Shown: positions 24,401 to 36,443 of the stretch, one piece after another | Layout of the letters: each line of letters starts with the position of its first letter | Position numbering within the stretch: the first letter of the stretch is position 1 | NCBI GenBank assembly: GCA_948567375.1 | Contig: OX419755.1 | Coordinates: 72,544,944 to 72,608,943 of the forward strand | Length of the DNA stretch: 64,000 nt | Source: Lunularia cruciata | Lineage: Eukaryota > Streptophyta > Marchantiopsida > Lunulariales > Lunulariaceae | Reading direction: 5' to 3' | Position numbers and translations under genes: made by a program | Notes under the pieces: model-generated | What the model saw: only the letters and a program-made list of their open reading frames with translations | Databases searched by the model: none | What the model was told of the DNA's origin: nothing

Positions 24401-25090
24401 TGTAACACCCATTTGTGCATGTGTGTGGTATTTTGATATTTAGCTTGGTATTACAAGTACTTTAGAGATATTATTTATAGAGATTAAGGATGGTTCTATA
24501 TTAGTCATGGTTAGCTAAATTTAGTCATAGCTAAGATAGAGGGGACCTTACTTTAGAGGAAGTAGAAAAGATGAGCACCACTATTTTGGATTTTAGTGTG
24601 TTGACTTGGTATTATTCTTAGGTGTTTGGCTTTGAGGAAAGAGTTGAGAACTCTTGGGCCCGCAAGCCTTTTTGTTTTGGAATCTTCTTTAGTCCAAGGA
24701 TAGCCCATGTGAAGGAATCCTTGACTTAGTGGTTGGGTCAAGATAAGACCACATGCTTAGGGGAATATGCCCATGTGAATGGATATTCCTTTCTACTTTT
24801 TGACTTTACTTGACTTTTAGTCTAGTAACTTGAGTTACTACGGTAATTAGTAACTTTGGTACGTAACTATTTCACAAGTATATAAACAAGGGGTGAGGAG
24901 GTACTCATCATCCTTTCATTTGCAACTATCTCTCTCTCATTGAGTTCTCTAGTGAGCAATGTCTTGAGTCTTGGAGTGTTAGCCTTGGAGGAGTATGATG
25001 GAGTTGGGGTTCCTTGCCTTCTTAGTCCATGGTGCGCTACCATAATAGCCATCATAGGTTCATCCTGAGTGAGAGACAGGCCGGCTCACA
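24401..25090 (+). repeat. Element A 5' LTR
   Basis: This 690-bp LTR starts TGTAACACCC and ends GGCCGGCTCACA. A TATATAAA box at 24879-24886 lies in a plausible promoter position about 210 bp before the end. Its partner is 31521-32212. Confidence 0.95.
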
Positions 25091-25094
25091 TTTT

Positions 25095-25110
25095 TGGTTC
25101 CGTTGCCGGG
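25095..25110 (+). other. Element A primer-binding site (tRNA-Asp-like)
   Basis: TGGTTCCGTTGCCGGG lies four bases after the 5' LTR. It closely resembles the complement of the plant tRNA-Asp 3' end (TGGCGCCGTTGCCGGGG), the primer known for Athila-type elements. Confidence 0.8.
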
Positions 25111-25949
25111 ACCTCTCTAAAAGGCAAGATAATGTTCCGCATTCAGTTCTACATTAGGCAGAAGGAGGCTATGAGAGCTCGCTTGGAGAGAACATTAGGA
25201 GAGGAGAGGGCTGAACTTATGTTAGAGAACCAAGATCCATTTTTATACCCTATAGTTCATTATGATGTCTTTGAGGTGATTTTGTACATCTTGTACACAT
25301 GAGAGGAATTGGAGAGATTGTGTGAGGTGGATTGCAGATTTTGGGGATTAAGGTGATTTTGGGCAAAATCTCAAGTTTGAGATCTGGACTTGAAATTTCT
25401 ACACATGATAGCTTGGGTTATCTTTCAGTTATTACACTTGAAATTATTATGAGAGCTACTATGTGCACTAGGTTAGAATTTTTGAAAGTTGATAGGGTAA
25501 ACTGCTCCCGCAACTGCATGCTCTTTGGAAAATTGTATAGAGTCTACCATTTCTTCAATTTTCAGTGAATTGTCTTGAAAATTTCCAAGAAAATTCAGTG
25601 CATTGTATCCTATCTGCTGCCATAGAAATTAGAGAGAGATCGTTCTTTCGCAAGGAGTTATGAGTTTTTGAAGTGAGGGGGGTGGTTTTCAGACCAAATC
25701 TGAAATATGTGTGTTGAATAGAAAGTTATCTAGGCCAAATGGCTCAATGAAAAGATCTGAAATTTGGCTGGGAGGGACAACCTAAAGTTGTGATCAAGTG
25801 TGAAAAATTTCAGAGGACTGTGACATATTGGTTGGGAGATTTGAGTGACATTGTGAGGAAAGGTCAATTCTACAGAGTGGAGATCTCATGCATGAAGACT
25901 TTGAGATCAACAAAAAGCATGTTTGAGTGTTTAGATTCATCTTGGGAAC

Positions 25950-26426
25950 ATGGAGGTTCATCAAGAGTGGAAATTGAGATTATGCAAGGTTTCCCAAGGG
26001 TTTGAGGTGATTGTAGGAGTGGATTTGAGGAAAAGAGAGTTTAAAATAGAATTTGAAGAGAGTGTTGAGAGGATCCAAAAACCTACACCACTTGGAGGAA
26101 AGAGTGAGTCTAAGTGCTTTCTGTGTGGAGAGAAGGGACATAAGGCAAGTTCATGTCCATTGACCTTTGAGAGCAAGAGATTGAGGGAAAGGAGGGGCTT
26201 ACTTGACTTGGGTTTGCATGTTGGACCTTCTTCACCAAGATTGGGAGGGAGAAGATCTAAGACCAAGGAGTTGTGTGAGCTTTGTGGAGTGGAAGGACTT
26301 CCAAAAGGACATGAGTGTAGTGGAGTAAAATCACTTTTGGAGACTTTGGTGAAGGATCTTGAAGAGAGTCTTAGTATAGCTACAAAAATACTACCACCTT
26401 CATCAGCTAGTTCTCAAGATTTGTGA
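25950..26426 (+). CDS. Upstream ORF with two zinc-knuckle-like motifs
   Basis: This open frame of up to 158 codons lies between the primer site and gag of element A. It encodes CFLCGEKGHKASSC, a canonical CCHC knuckle, and then CELCGVEGLPKGHEC, a second Cys/His-rich motif, separated by a basic segment (SKRLRERRG, GGRRSKTKE). A separate knuckle-bearing ORF before gag is not a standard Gypsy part. It may be a nucleic-acid-binding accessory protein, or a duplicated gag end. The ATG at 25950 is only the first in frame; the true start is unknown. Confidence 0.6.
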   Translation: MEVHQEWKLRLCKVSQGFEVIVGVDLRKREFKIEFEESVERIQKPTPLGGKSESKCFLCGEKGHKASSCPLTFESKRLRERRGLLDLGLHVGPSSPRLGGRRSKTKELCELCGVEGLPKGHECSGVKSLLETLVKDLEESLSIATKILPPSSASSQDL

Positions 26427-26657
26427 TGGAGATAATCTTTCAACTTATGGATAAACTATCCATGAGGGTTTGATTAATATGCACTCTAGGATTTGATGTT
26501 GCTATAGAAATCTTGGAGCAACCTGAACCTTTTGTGTTCTTGAGGGTGGATTACTCTCAAATGGTGTTAGTCATGTATATACTCTATTAGTTATAGAGTG
26601 AGAGAAAAGAAAAGAGAAAAAGAAAAATTGAGAGAAGAAAGTTAGTGAGAGGTTAAG

Positions 26658-27773
26658 ATGGAGAAACTTCCAGTTTTCTTTGGCAAGGATGGAGAAGATG
26701 TGGAGGCCTTTGTGAGAGACTTCAAGAGAGCTTGCATAGGAAATAATGAGAAGAGGAAGAATGAGTGGGCCTCATTATTACCAGATTTCTTTGAGGATGC
26801 AACACTTACATGGTATGAGTCAGAATACCAAAAGAGAGAGATGAGAGATGGGCAAGAAGAGTCTTGGGAGACTTTGACTTCAGCACTCATTGAGAACTTT
26901 CTTCCTGATGAGAGTTATGAGAGATTGATGAGTGAGGTTACATTTCTCAAGCAAGGAAATGGAGAGAAAGTGAGAGTCTATATGGAAAAGTTAGAGTCCA
27001 GATTTTGCATAGTGTTGTGGAAAGGTGGGGATGATGTGGAGACTACAATGATTGGCATAGGGGCCATGCTCACCAAGAATTTTGTGGGAGGGTTGAGACC
27101 ACAAATTAGAAGCAAGGTGAGATATGAGAAACCTTCTTCCAAGGTTGAAGCTATCAAGATCGCAATTCGTATGGAGGAGAGTTTGGAAGGAGATGAGAGT
27201 GATTTGGTGGTGAAGGAGGTTGTGCATCCTCCTCAAGGCTACAAGTATGGTGGAACTTATGATACTTTGGTGACAAGGGTTGCACCACAAGTAGTAGTTG
27301 CTCCAATTCTTGCACCTCCACCAAAGGATCCACTTCAAACCATCACAGAACAACTTGCGGATCTCAAGATGAATGTGGTGCAACTATGGGAGAAGAGAGA
27401 GGTGGATCAGAATGTAGGGAGAGGTCCTAGGAGTTATGGAAACTATCCATATAGAGGAGTTCAACCAGCCAGCAATTTCAATGATAGAAATTGTTTTGGT
27501 TATGGAGGAAGAGGCCATATCCAAAGAAATTGCCCAAATTCCATTTACCATGGAGGAAGGGGTTATGAGGGAGCCAATAGAGGGAAAGAGGCTGGTAGTG
27601 AAACCCAAGTGGCTCCTAATCCAAACAAAGGTAAGGGGATAGCACCCATAGATGTGGTGGAGAGCAAGTATGAGAAGGGAGAGTGCTCAAACTCCAAGAG
27701 TCTTAATTTGGAGCTTTTGGTACAAGAGAAGAAGAGAGCTCGTTTTGCAGAGGATGTTCACTCTTCTCAATGA
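26658..27773 (+). CDS. Element A gag polyprotein
   Basis: The 371-codon ORF starts at ATG 26658 after an A/G-rich leader. Residues 1-190 have the Retrotrans_gag pattern: LPVFFGKDGEDVEAFVRDF, EWASLLPDFFEDATLTWYES, ENFLPDESYERLMSEVTFLK and FVGGLRPQIRSKV. The C-terminal half is Pro/Gly-rich and contains a knuckle-like CFGYGGRGHIQRNC at about residues 280-293. Gag forms the particle and packages element RNA. Protease and pol follow directly downstream. Confidence 0.9.
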   Translation: MEKLPVFFGKDGEDVEAFVRDFKRACIGNNEKRKNEWASLLPDFFEDATLTWYESEYQKREMRDGQEESWETLTSALIENFLPDESYERLMSEVTFLKQGNGEKVRVYMEKLESRFCIVLWKGGDDVETTMIGIGAMLTKNFVGGLRPQIRSKVRYEKPSSKVEAIKIAIRMEESLEGDESDLVVKEVVHPPQGYKYGGTYDTLVTRVAPQVVVAPILAPPPKDPLQTITEQLADLKMNVVQLWEKREVDQNVGRGPRSYGNYPYRGVQPASNFNDRNCFGYGGRGHIQRNCPNSIYHGGRGYEGANRGKEAGSETQVAPNPNKGKGIAPIDVVESKYEKGECSNSKSLNLELLVQEKKRARFAEDVHSSQ

Positions 27774-27797
27774 TTTACTCCAAGCAAGGATACTCCT

Positions 27798-28400
27798 ATG
27801 TCTACTAGGAGCACTTGCACCTCAACACCATCAACAACAAAGACTCCAAGGAAGAAGTTGGGGATGGAGGATTTCTTGATTTCAAAGCAACAATGGAACT
27901 ACAATGTGTTAGAGGATGTTGGTAGTCACAAGGCTAACATCACAGTGGGCCAATTGATTGCTTTGAACCCTACCTTGAGAAAGGAGCTTAGAGGTGGTTT
28001 GAGTTCTACAAGGAGCAAGAGGAAAAAGAAGGCAAAAGTTCCAATATCAATGGGGGTAGTGGATACCAAGCCAACACCATGGGAGGCTTGTGAATATGCC
28101 TCCAAGATTGATGTGAGAGTGAATGGTCACAACATCAAGGATGCATTGGTTGATGGAGGATCAGCAGTAAATGCCATGTCAGAAAGGTTGATGAAGAAGT
28201 TAGATATGATACCCTCAAGACCTTCAACATTTGTGGTGAGCATGGCAAACAAGCAATAAGTTCGACCAGTAGGGGTGATAGATAAAGTGGTAGTTTCAGT
28301 TATGGGAGTTCAAAATCTCATGACTTTCCAAGTCTTGAAGGATTCAAGCTATGACTTACTTCTTGGGAGACCATGGTTGAGAGTAGCACGTACAACTGAT
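27798..28400 (+). CDS. Element A aspartic protease region
   Basis: The translation contains VNGHNIKDALVDGGSAVNAM, aligned with the retropepsin active-site region, followed downstream by LLLGRPWLRVA, the conserved C-terminal block of Gypsy proteases. A basic Lys/Arg run (SKRKKKAKVP) precedes the domain. The protease cleaves the polyprotein. Its place between gag and RT is normal for Ty3/Gypsy. Confidence 0.8.
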
Positions 28401-28418
28401 TGATGGCACAAAGGGTAC

Positions 28419-31120
28419 TTGAGGATTGGGCCATCAAACCATAGAGTCACAGTTCTTGTGACTAACACCACCAACACTTCACGTTCGGATACACCATCTT
28501 CTGATTATTGGGAATCAGATTTTGAAGAAGGAGCTTCAGGTGTGGACACAAGCATGGAAGAGGAGACTTCCACAGAGGAGGATGAATCTGAATCTGATTC
28601 AAATGTGTATCCTTTGTGTGCTATGGATTTTGCACCTAAGCCAGAGGTTTTGAAGGACCCAGATAAATCACCATTGACACTTGAGGAGGTAGAGAGAAGG
28701 TTATCTACCCTCAAGTATGGTCCAAATGTTACCAAGGAGGAGAAGGTGAGATTTGAGGAGATTTTCCGCAAGTTCATCCATGTGTTTGCTTTTAGTTATA
28801 GGGATTTGAAGGAAGTCACCTTGGAGGAGCACAAGATAGAGGTGGAGTCACATGCAAGACCAATCCGCCAAAAGCAACGGCACATTAGCCCACCAATATC
28901 TTTGGTTGTGAAGGAGGAGATTGATAAGCTCAAGGAGGCTGGATTTATCTTTGAGGTGGAGAATTCAGAATGGGTGTCTCCAATTGTCATTGTGAAGAAA
29001 AAGAATGGCAAGCTTCGGGTATGTGTGGATTACAAGAAGCTCAATGCTGTTACCAAGAAGTACTACTACCCATTGCCATTCATTGATGAGATTTTGGAGG
29101 AGGTTGCAGGTCATGAGAGGTACAATTTTGGAGATGGTTATAGTGGATATAACCAAATCAAGATTGCACCAGAGCATCAACAACTCACCACATTCATCAC
29201 ACCTTGGGGAACTTACGCTTTCAAGGTCATGCCTTTTGGGCTTTGCAATGCTCCAGCCACATTCCAACGGTTCATGAACAAGATATTTGAACCTTTCATT
29301 GGGAAATTTGTGAGAAACTTCATTGATGACTTTTGTGTCTATGGGAGCAAGGAGGAGCACTTTGAGCACCTAATCAAAGTCTTGCAATGCTTGGATGAGG
29401 CAAATGCATCACTCAACCCAGAGAAGTGCATTTTTGGAGAGAAGAAGGTCTACTTTTGGAGCACATCATCTCCAAGGATGGAATAGCAATTGATCTTGAG
29501 AAAGTGAGGAAAATCTCAGACCTTCCATTCCCTTCAAGCTTGACAAAGTTACGCCAATTCTTGGGGATGGTTGGATACTATAGGAGGTTCATCTTCTCAT
29601 TTTCCAACAAGGCTTATGCACTAACCATCTACATGAAGAAGGGTGTAGATTACATGGTGATTTTGGAGGACAAGGAGGTTCTCAAAGCTTTTGAGGAGCT
29701 CAAGCAATCCCTTGTTGTAGCTCCAATTCTTGCTAAACCTGATTGGAGTAAGCCTTTCATCCTCTACACTAATGCTTCTAATGTAGCTATAGGATGCACT
29801 CTTAGTCAATTAGCCCAAGATGGGCATGATCATCCAATAGCTTATGCTAGTAGGCAGATGGTTTCAGCAGAGAAGAACTACTCTATCACGGAGAGAGAAG
29901 GGTTGGCAGTGATCTTTGGTCTCAAGAAGTTTAGACACTACTTGATTGGAGGGAAAGCTACCATTGTCACGGATCACAAGGCTTTGAAGTACATCTTCAA
30001 CAAGCCTAATGTTGAAGGGAGACTAGCAAGGTGGATGATACTCTTGTCTAAGTATGACTACACCGTTGAGGATAGGCCAGGAAAGAAACATGCAAATGCT
30101 GATTTGTTATCTAGAGCCTATGATCATGATGGAGATGAGCTAGTGGATGATTCCTTCCCGGATGAGGAGCTCATGACAATCTCAATCACTCATGAGGTTC
30201 CAATGGAGTACAAGGAGATTGTGGATTTTGTGACAAGAGGTAACTATCCAGAAGGGATGCATGCTAGGGAGAGGAAGGCCCTTGCAGCAAGATCCAGACC
30301 TTACACAATGGTGGAGGATATTCTTTTTCACCAAGGAGCAGATGGTCTACTTCAAAGAGCAGTGGGTAAGGAAGAGTCTATCCTACTCATAAAGGAGTTT
30401 CATGAAGGTTTAGTATATGGAGGACACTTTGCAAGAAAGGTGATTGCTTTCAAGATTCTAGATGCAGGTTACCATTGGAGAGGGATTTTTAAGGATTGTC
30501 TTGATTATTGCAAAACTTGTCATGTTTGTCAAGCTTTTGCTAGAAAGTCTACATCCACTCCACCACTTAGATCAATTCCATTACTACGACCTTTTGAGAA
30601 GTGTGGAATTGATTTTGTAGGTCCTCTCAATAGAACCTCAAGGAACAATCGGTACATTGTGGTAGTTACTGATTACCTTACCAAGTGGGTTGAGGCTAGA
30701 CCATTGAGGGACAAGAATGAAGATGAAGTAGGTAGATTTCTTTATGAACGCATTATCACTAGGTTTAGATGCCATTTGGAGTTGGTTTTTGATAGAGGAG
30801 GAGAGTTTACAGGAAGCATTACTACAGCCATGCTACGACATTTCTCTATCACACATAGAGTAACTACATCCTATAAGCCAAATTCCAATGGCTTGGCAGA
30901 GAGAACCAATCAGACCTTGTGCATGATGTTGGCCAAAGATGCAGAAATGGAGGGGGCTAAACATCATTGGGACAAGAGGATTCATGCAGTTTTGTGGGAG
31001 TATAGGACAACCATGAAGACTTCCACCGGATATTCTCCATTTCAATTGGTGTATGGTATTGAGTCTACCTTACCTATTCACTTTGATCTTCCTACCTTCC
31101 AAGCATTCATAGGAGATTGA
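28419..31120 (+). CDS. Element A pol: RT, RNase H and integrase
   Basis: Domains follow Gypsy order. The N-terminal part is acidic and serine-rich. RT (about 28.75-29.4 kb) has WVSPIVIVKKKNGKLRVCVD, YYPLPFIDEIL, MPFGLCNAPATFQRFMN and the catalytic FIDDF at 29319-29333. RNase H (about 29.7-30.1 kb) has FILYTNASNVAIG, EREGLAVIFGLKKFRHYL and the VTDHKAL motif. Integrase (about 30.35-31.1 kb) has an HHCC finger ending CKTCHVC, GIDFVGP, VFDRGGEF and ERTNQTL. The copy is a near-complete but not unbroken pol. Confidence 0.92.
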
Positions 31121-31520
31121 AGAAAGCACAAGGAGGTGATGCAAAGAAGTCAAGGAAGGATCAACTCATGGAGTTGGAAGAGGCAAGAGCAATTGCTATG
31201 GTTTGAGTGGAGCAAGCCCAAAGGAAAAAAAGGAGAGCTATGACAAGAGGCAAGGCAAGAAGAAGGTAGAGAATTTCAAAGAAGGTGATTGGGTAATGTT
31301 GTTTGATTCCATTTGATTCAAGAGAGTGCAAAAGAAGTTTTTGCCTAAGTACTTTGGACCTTTCATAGTGGAGAAGGTGTGGGGCAATTACACCTATGAT
31401 CTCAAGGAGTTGGGAGGAAGACACTTTGATAGGATTAACCATGATAAGTTGAAGATGTACCATAGAAGGTAGAGAGACCTTCACTTTGAGGACAAAGTGA
31501 AAACTTAGTCCGGGGGTAAA
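31121..31520 (+). other. Element A integrase tail and polypurine tract
   Basis: This stretch between the integrase core and the 3' LTR encodes integrase-tail-like sequence, for example GPFIVEKVWGNYTYDLKELG and HYDKLKMYHRR-like residues. It ends in TAGTCCGGGGGTAAA (31506-31520), a plausible polypurine tract abutting the LTR. No additional ORF like that of family B is present. Confidence 0.65.
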
Positions 31521-32212
31521 TGTAACACCCATTTGTGCATGTGTGTGGTATTGTGATATTTAGCTTGGTATTACAAGTACTTAAGAGATATTATTTATAT
31601 AGAGATAAAGGATGGTTCTATATTAGTCATGGTTAGCTAAATTTAGTCATAGCTAAGATAGAGGGGACCTTACTTTAGAGGAAGTAGAAAAGATGAGCAC
31701 CACTATTTTGGATTTTAGTGTGTTGACTTGGTATTATTCCTAGGTGTTTGGCTTTGAGGAAAGAGTTGAGAACTCTTGGGCCCGCAAGCCTTTTTGTTTT
31801 GGAATCTTCTTTAGTCCAAGGATAGCCCATGTGAAGGAATCCTTGACTTAGTGGTTGGGTCAAGATAAGACCACATGCTTAGGAGAATATGCCCATGTGA
31901 ATGGATATTCCTTTCTACTTTTTGACTTTACTTGACTTTTAGTCTAGTAACTTGAGTTACTACGGTAATTAGTAACTTTGGTACGTAACTATTTCACAAG
32001 TATATAAACAAGGGGTGAGGAGGTACTCATCATCCTTTCATTTGCAACTATCTCTCTCTCATTGAGTTCTCTAGTGAGCAATGTCTTGAGTCTTGGAGTG
32101 TTAGCCTTGGAGGAGTATGATGGAGTTGGGGTTCCTTGCCTTCTTAGTCCATGGTGCGCTACCATAATAGCCATCATAGGTTCATCCTGAGTGAGAGACA
32201 GGCCGGCTCACA
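31521..32212 (+). repeat. Element A 3' LTR
   Basis: This 692-bp LTR is almost identical to 24401-25090. The TATATAAA box recurs at 32001-32008. Confidence 0.95.
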
Positions 32213-33300
32213 ACACATCAAGTTAACGACTAGCTTAGCTTGTACACCAAGTAAGCGGCTTCTAGAAGGAAACTTCCTTGGCATCTTCTCAAGTAGTATG
32301 GCTTGCACTCCAAGATGATGACTTTGATAAGGAAGCGTCTCAAGATCCTTGTATTGCTTTGCTATAAATACCAAAGTTTTTGTAACCTTATTCTTAAATT
32401 TTTTCTATTTTTGGTCCTTTTCTCTTATGTTATAAGTAGAAAAGTAAGAAACCAATAAAATGAGTAGAAAATAATTTAATTCAAGAAAACACCTTCCTAT
32501 GATGAGAGAAGTTTGCATGAGGGAGTCCTCTCTTGGGATAAGTATAATCACACTCTAAGTAATGAGTGGAAGCTTCATTACACATGACACATGGAAGCCT
32601 CATTCCAAGGGAGTGGAGTATTGATCATTCATATACAAGTATCATTCCAAATATCTTGGTCACTTGGAGTGAGTAACCATTCAATTGGAGTGAAGAAAGA
32701 CCTGATCCAAAGATCTTTTGAATCATTGAGATTGTGTCTTTTGACCAAATGTATCTTCTTGATTGGAATCAATTATTGCCGCCAAGCACTAACAATCATG
32801 AAAATCTCAAATAAGAGTGAAATGGGTTCAATTTGCATGACGAGAGATAAGCTACAAATCAAGAATGTCTATGAATAGGGAGACCTAATGCATTAGCCAT
32901 CGGGACCATCTAAACTTCCTTTTGAAAAAGGTTGTGCAAAGTGTGCGATTGAAGTCTTTCCTCTCAAAGAAGCTCCATCCTTGGTGATAGTTTGAAGGAT
33001 TTAGGACACCAAGGAAGAAGAGTGAATTTCAAGAAGAGAGTGTGGATGCCTTTGGAAATTGAGTGTGCTCAATGAGTATACAGAACCAAGTGGCTTAGCA
33101 AGGATGGTGAACCCACCAAGGAAGAGTTCCCTCAATTGAAGGAACCCGTCTATCAACCCTTGGAAGATGGAGGCACAAAGACTGTTAATAGAAAGATTCA
33201 ATTTGACCTTCCTTCTTTAGAATTGAGAATATATCTTGGGACTTATGGGTATGAAAATCAAACAAATGAAGCAAATATTTCCATACAAATTTTGGGCAAA
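32213..33300. other. Unassigned DNA right of element A
   Basis: No gene is seen. A TATAAATA at 32363-32370 in a context like a plant promoter suggests the remains of another LTR, but I cannot find a partner. The right part grades into the relic at 33300-34800. Confidence 0.4.
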
Positions 33301-34800
33301 TCCATGGCCATGGATAAAAGCCCAATGGAGACAAGTATTGGAGAAGGATGCTGGACCCAAGGATGGTATCACAATAGAGATAATTTTTGGAATGTTGAGT
33401 GAACCTATGTATGACTAGATTGATGCCTCTTTTGTTACCAAGAGGAATTGCTTGAATGAATAGAATATACAAAACTACAAGGACCCTACCCATAGAGCTC
33501 CTGTAGGGGCTTTGATGAAGGTCTTCAAACCTCAACAAATGACTTACCTCTTGAATGCCACAACAACCTTATTTAAACATGTCTTGTGAAGAACTCCTAT
33601 CAATTGAGCAACAATTTTCACTTAACACATCACTCAATTATTCACAAATTTTGAAGGACCTGGACCCCATAATGAAATTCCATTTGTGATTCAATTTTAT
33701 ATTGGTATGACCTAACTGACTGAAAATGAGAAGAGAATGTTTCCAAACCACTATTATTTGAGTGCTTATTTCTTGTTGGATGCAAAGGGTATGTAGGAGA
33801 TGAAGAAGATACAACATAAGGATGATTTATTTGCAAAGAATGGCAAGTATAAAGCACCTAATAGGTCCAGAGTGACAAGCAAACAAAGCAATCTTGCTCA
33901 CCTTCCAAGAAGTTGCTTCCAAGACCGATAGACAAGAAGCAAAAACTGATCACAATTTTAGAATCCAATGAAGAGGAAGAAGAAGCAATAGAAGAAACCA
34001 AAGAGGATGCATCAATTAAATCCAGAGAAGAGGAGTAGGGATTCAAGAAGATCTTTGAAACTAAGATACAAGACAAAGATGGAGTGGATGCATTGTCAAA
34101 AGAAGAGGAAGAGGACAAAGACCAAGAAGTGCAGGTATTGGAAGTTCTAGAGAAGCTCACTCACTTGCAGCCAACTCTTGAATACTTACCACATGCTAAA
34201 GTGCAAGCTAAAGGGCACAAGCAAGGGAGCATGAGGAAGTTAGAATTAAGGAGAGGGAGGTCAAGGAATCAAGTTTGTTTTTTGCTTCAACAACCACACT
34301 TGCAAGGCAAGCCTAAATAAAACTCTATGGTATATTTTTTATTACCTCTCATGTCAGTCCTCAATGATTACTTACTAAAGTACAAGCAAAAGAACATAGA
34401 GGTCTATGACTATGCTTTGTTGGTAGGAGTTTACATTTGCAACATCATTGTCAATTTGCCTTTGTAGACACTTACAAGAATAAAATAGTGTAGCTCAAGA
34501 ACAACAACTACCAGCAAGGAGAGAAGGAGCTAGTACTTCTAGAGGAGACTGAGGCACTAAAGGAATAAATCCTTACTTGGACCAAGACTAAGAAATTTGA
34601 TAAGGCAAAGATCAAGGAGTTGGATGAAGCATTACACTCCAATACCAATCTTTGGCCAAGGACAAATTAGAGGTCAAGGAAAACCATTTTGAGCTTCAAT
34701 TAGTAGTAACTACCCAGATTATAGAATGTCAATGATTGCAAGAGCAACAGACTGAAATCAAGGAGCAAACCAAGGAGATGCTATGATTAAAAATGATTGA
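33300..34800 (+). pseudogene. Decayed relative of the family B extra ORF
   Basis: Plus-strand fragments align with the N-terminal domain of the family B extra ORF: NPWPWIKAQWRQVLEKDAG against NPARWTESDWRLVLGKEAG, and YKDPTHRAPVGALMKVFKPQ against YKDPLRRGIVSALMALLKPK, followed by a PFV.QFY-type block. From about 33950 to 34780 the sequence is Glu/Lys-rich and coiled-coil-like, matching the C-terminal character of that ORF. It is a broken fossil, far more diverged than the family B copies, so it belongs to a different element family. Confidence 0.7.
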
Positions 34801-35651
34801 CCCAAAGTTCTACATAGCATTCTATTGCATATCCAAAGGTCAACCCAACCAAAGTTACCACTCCAAGCTGATTGGAGGGAGACATTGTAGTACAAATCCT
34901 AGTGAAGGGATTGGCCAAGGAAGAGCAAAGGAAGTTGAAATAGCTTTGGACAACAGTGATGTAGATCCTTCAAACAAAGTTGTGGAAACCTTTATCAATG
35001 GAAGCTTTGGAATGAGTAGGTATGGGTTTCCATATTAGACTAAATCACAACATAAACCATATTAGCAATAGTATCAAGTTCACACTATTAGACATTAAGA
35101 AACAACGTGATGAGGTAGTAGATGGTCATGAACCTCATAAATCTATAGAGAAAAGTGTGATGGATGTGACCAACACTCCTTGTAGTGGAGTAATGGACTT
35201 TAATGCAATAGTAAAAGTAGTGGGGTAGTGGCTTTTAAAGCCTTAGTAGCAAATTTGGATGTTAGGCAAATTAGACATTAGTTGGTAGATATTTTGACTC
35301 TCAATCCCTCTTGTTGTATAAGAAAGAGATAAAGTGCTAAGTGTGTAGTTCTCACAAGGCAAATAAATAAAAGAGCCCTACTTTGTGTCATTTCTTGCAT
35401 CTCTTGTGCAAGTGAGATGATCTTGGATATCTAATAGTTTGTCTTTTTAGTGATGAAAATGCTTCCTTGTATGTTTGATCCTTGGGTGGTTTTGGAAGCT
35501 CAATGTCAATGCATTGATGAGAAAAAAAAGTCTTATAATGTTGATGTGTGACTTTATTACTATCTTTTCCAAACTTGAACCCTTTCATTGAAGCTAGCTA
35601 ATTCAAAGAGAACGCACTCCAAATAGGAGAATGGATCTTTGTAGGAAGGTT
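34800..35651. other. Unassigned DNA, probably element remains
   Basis: No recognised gene. It lies between the divergent extra-ORF relic and the minus-strand family B LTR and is probably the tail of the element carrying that relic. Confidence 0.4.
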
Positions 35652-36351
35652 GTGACAACCCGGTAAATATCACTTTTGCGGTAAATGGGTAAGTAAAGTT
35701 TGTTCTCGCAGAGATACGAGTCAGAAATGTCCAAATACAAAGTCAAAGGTCACAATGTAGTTCTTCTTGGTTGCGTCTTTAATCTCTCAGGTAGAAACCA
35801 CACCCAAAAGAGAGTAACAAGCACTGATTTACAGTCTTGTCATGAAGTAACACTCCTTAATCACAACACCTTTAATTCTTTCCAAACAATCTTGATTGTG
35901 ATGATTTTGGCTCTCCCAAAATGGCACTTCACTACAAAAAAACTTCACCTCAGAATTGTGTTCCAACCCTCCATTGAAGGTACAACTTCCTCGATTGAAA
36001 TTGCTTCACATCAACTTCACGCTGCACTCACAAATGTAGAATACTACCAACACTACAATTCCTCTCAGATCTGTCAAGGCATTGCTTTGATTGCACTTCA
36101 CTCAGAATCAAACACACAAAATGAAGATCAAGGCTGTGGAATCCAACATCCAACAAGCACATTGACTTGCACTTTGAATTTCTCCACACACTCACAAACA
36201 TAGACACAAAGTTGATACTTGGAATCAAGCTCAAACAACAAGCACTACTTCACAGCACTTTGCTTTATCTATTCTCAGAAATTATGAGCACTGAACAACA
36301 ATTTCCTACAAATGCCACTCTTAAATAATGAAGCAAACAACAATTCTAACA
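35652..36351 (-). repeat. Family B LTR
   Basis: This is the reverse complement of the element B LTR, starting (plus strand) TGACAACCCGGTAAATATCA and ending AATTCTAACA. It contains the family B LTR small ORF at 36028-36234 on the minus strand. Confidence 0.92.
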
Positions 36352-36443
36352 AAAATACTATTTCCTAACAACTCTATAAACTTGCAGATCCAAAATGACA
36401 ATGCACCTCTTCATATCTGCCTCTTGAAATCTCAATTCTATTT

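Larger units (their letters stand above)
24401..32212 (+). mobile_element. Ty3/Gypsy element A, LTR retrotransposon, young
   Basis: This plus-strand element of 7.8 kb has LTRs at 24401-25090 and 31521-32212, a tRNA-Asp-like primer site at 25095-25110, gag, protease, RT, RNase H and integrase in Gypsy order, and a purine-rich tract before the 3' LTR. The LTRs differ by about five substitutions and one 2-bp indel (about 99% identity by eye), so insertion was recent. The tRNA-Asp primer and the FGLCNAPATFQR string in RT resemble the non-chromoviral Athila/Tat-type (OTA) lineage or seed-free-plant relatives of it. I see no chromodomain. It has all parts but a few breaks. No matching target-site duplication is visible at the ends. 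Confidence 0.93.

Noticed and set aside
24553-25055. Minus-strand frames in the element A 5' LTR repeated in its 3' LTR
   Set aside because: Their apparent conservation only reflects the recent identity of the two LTRs, and they are antisense to the element.
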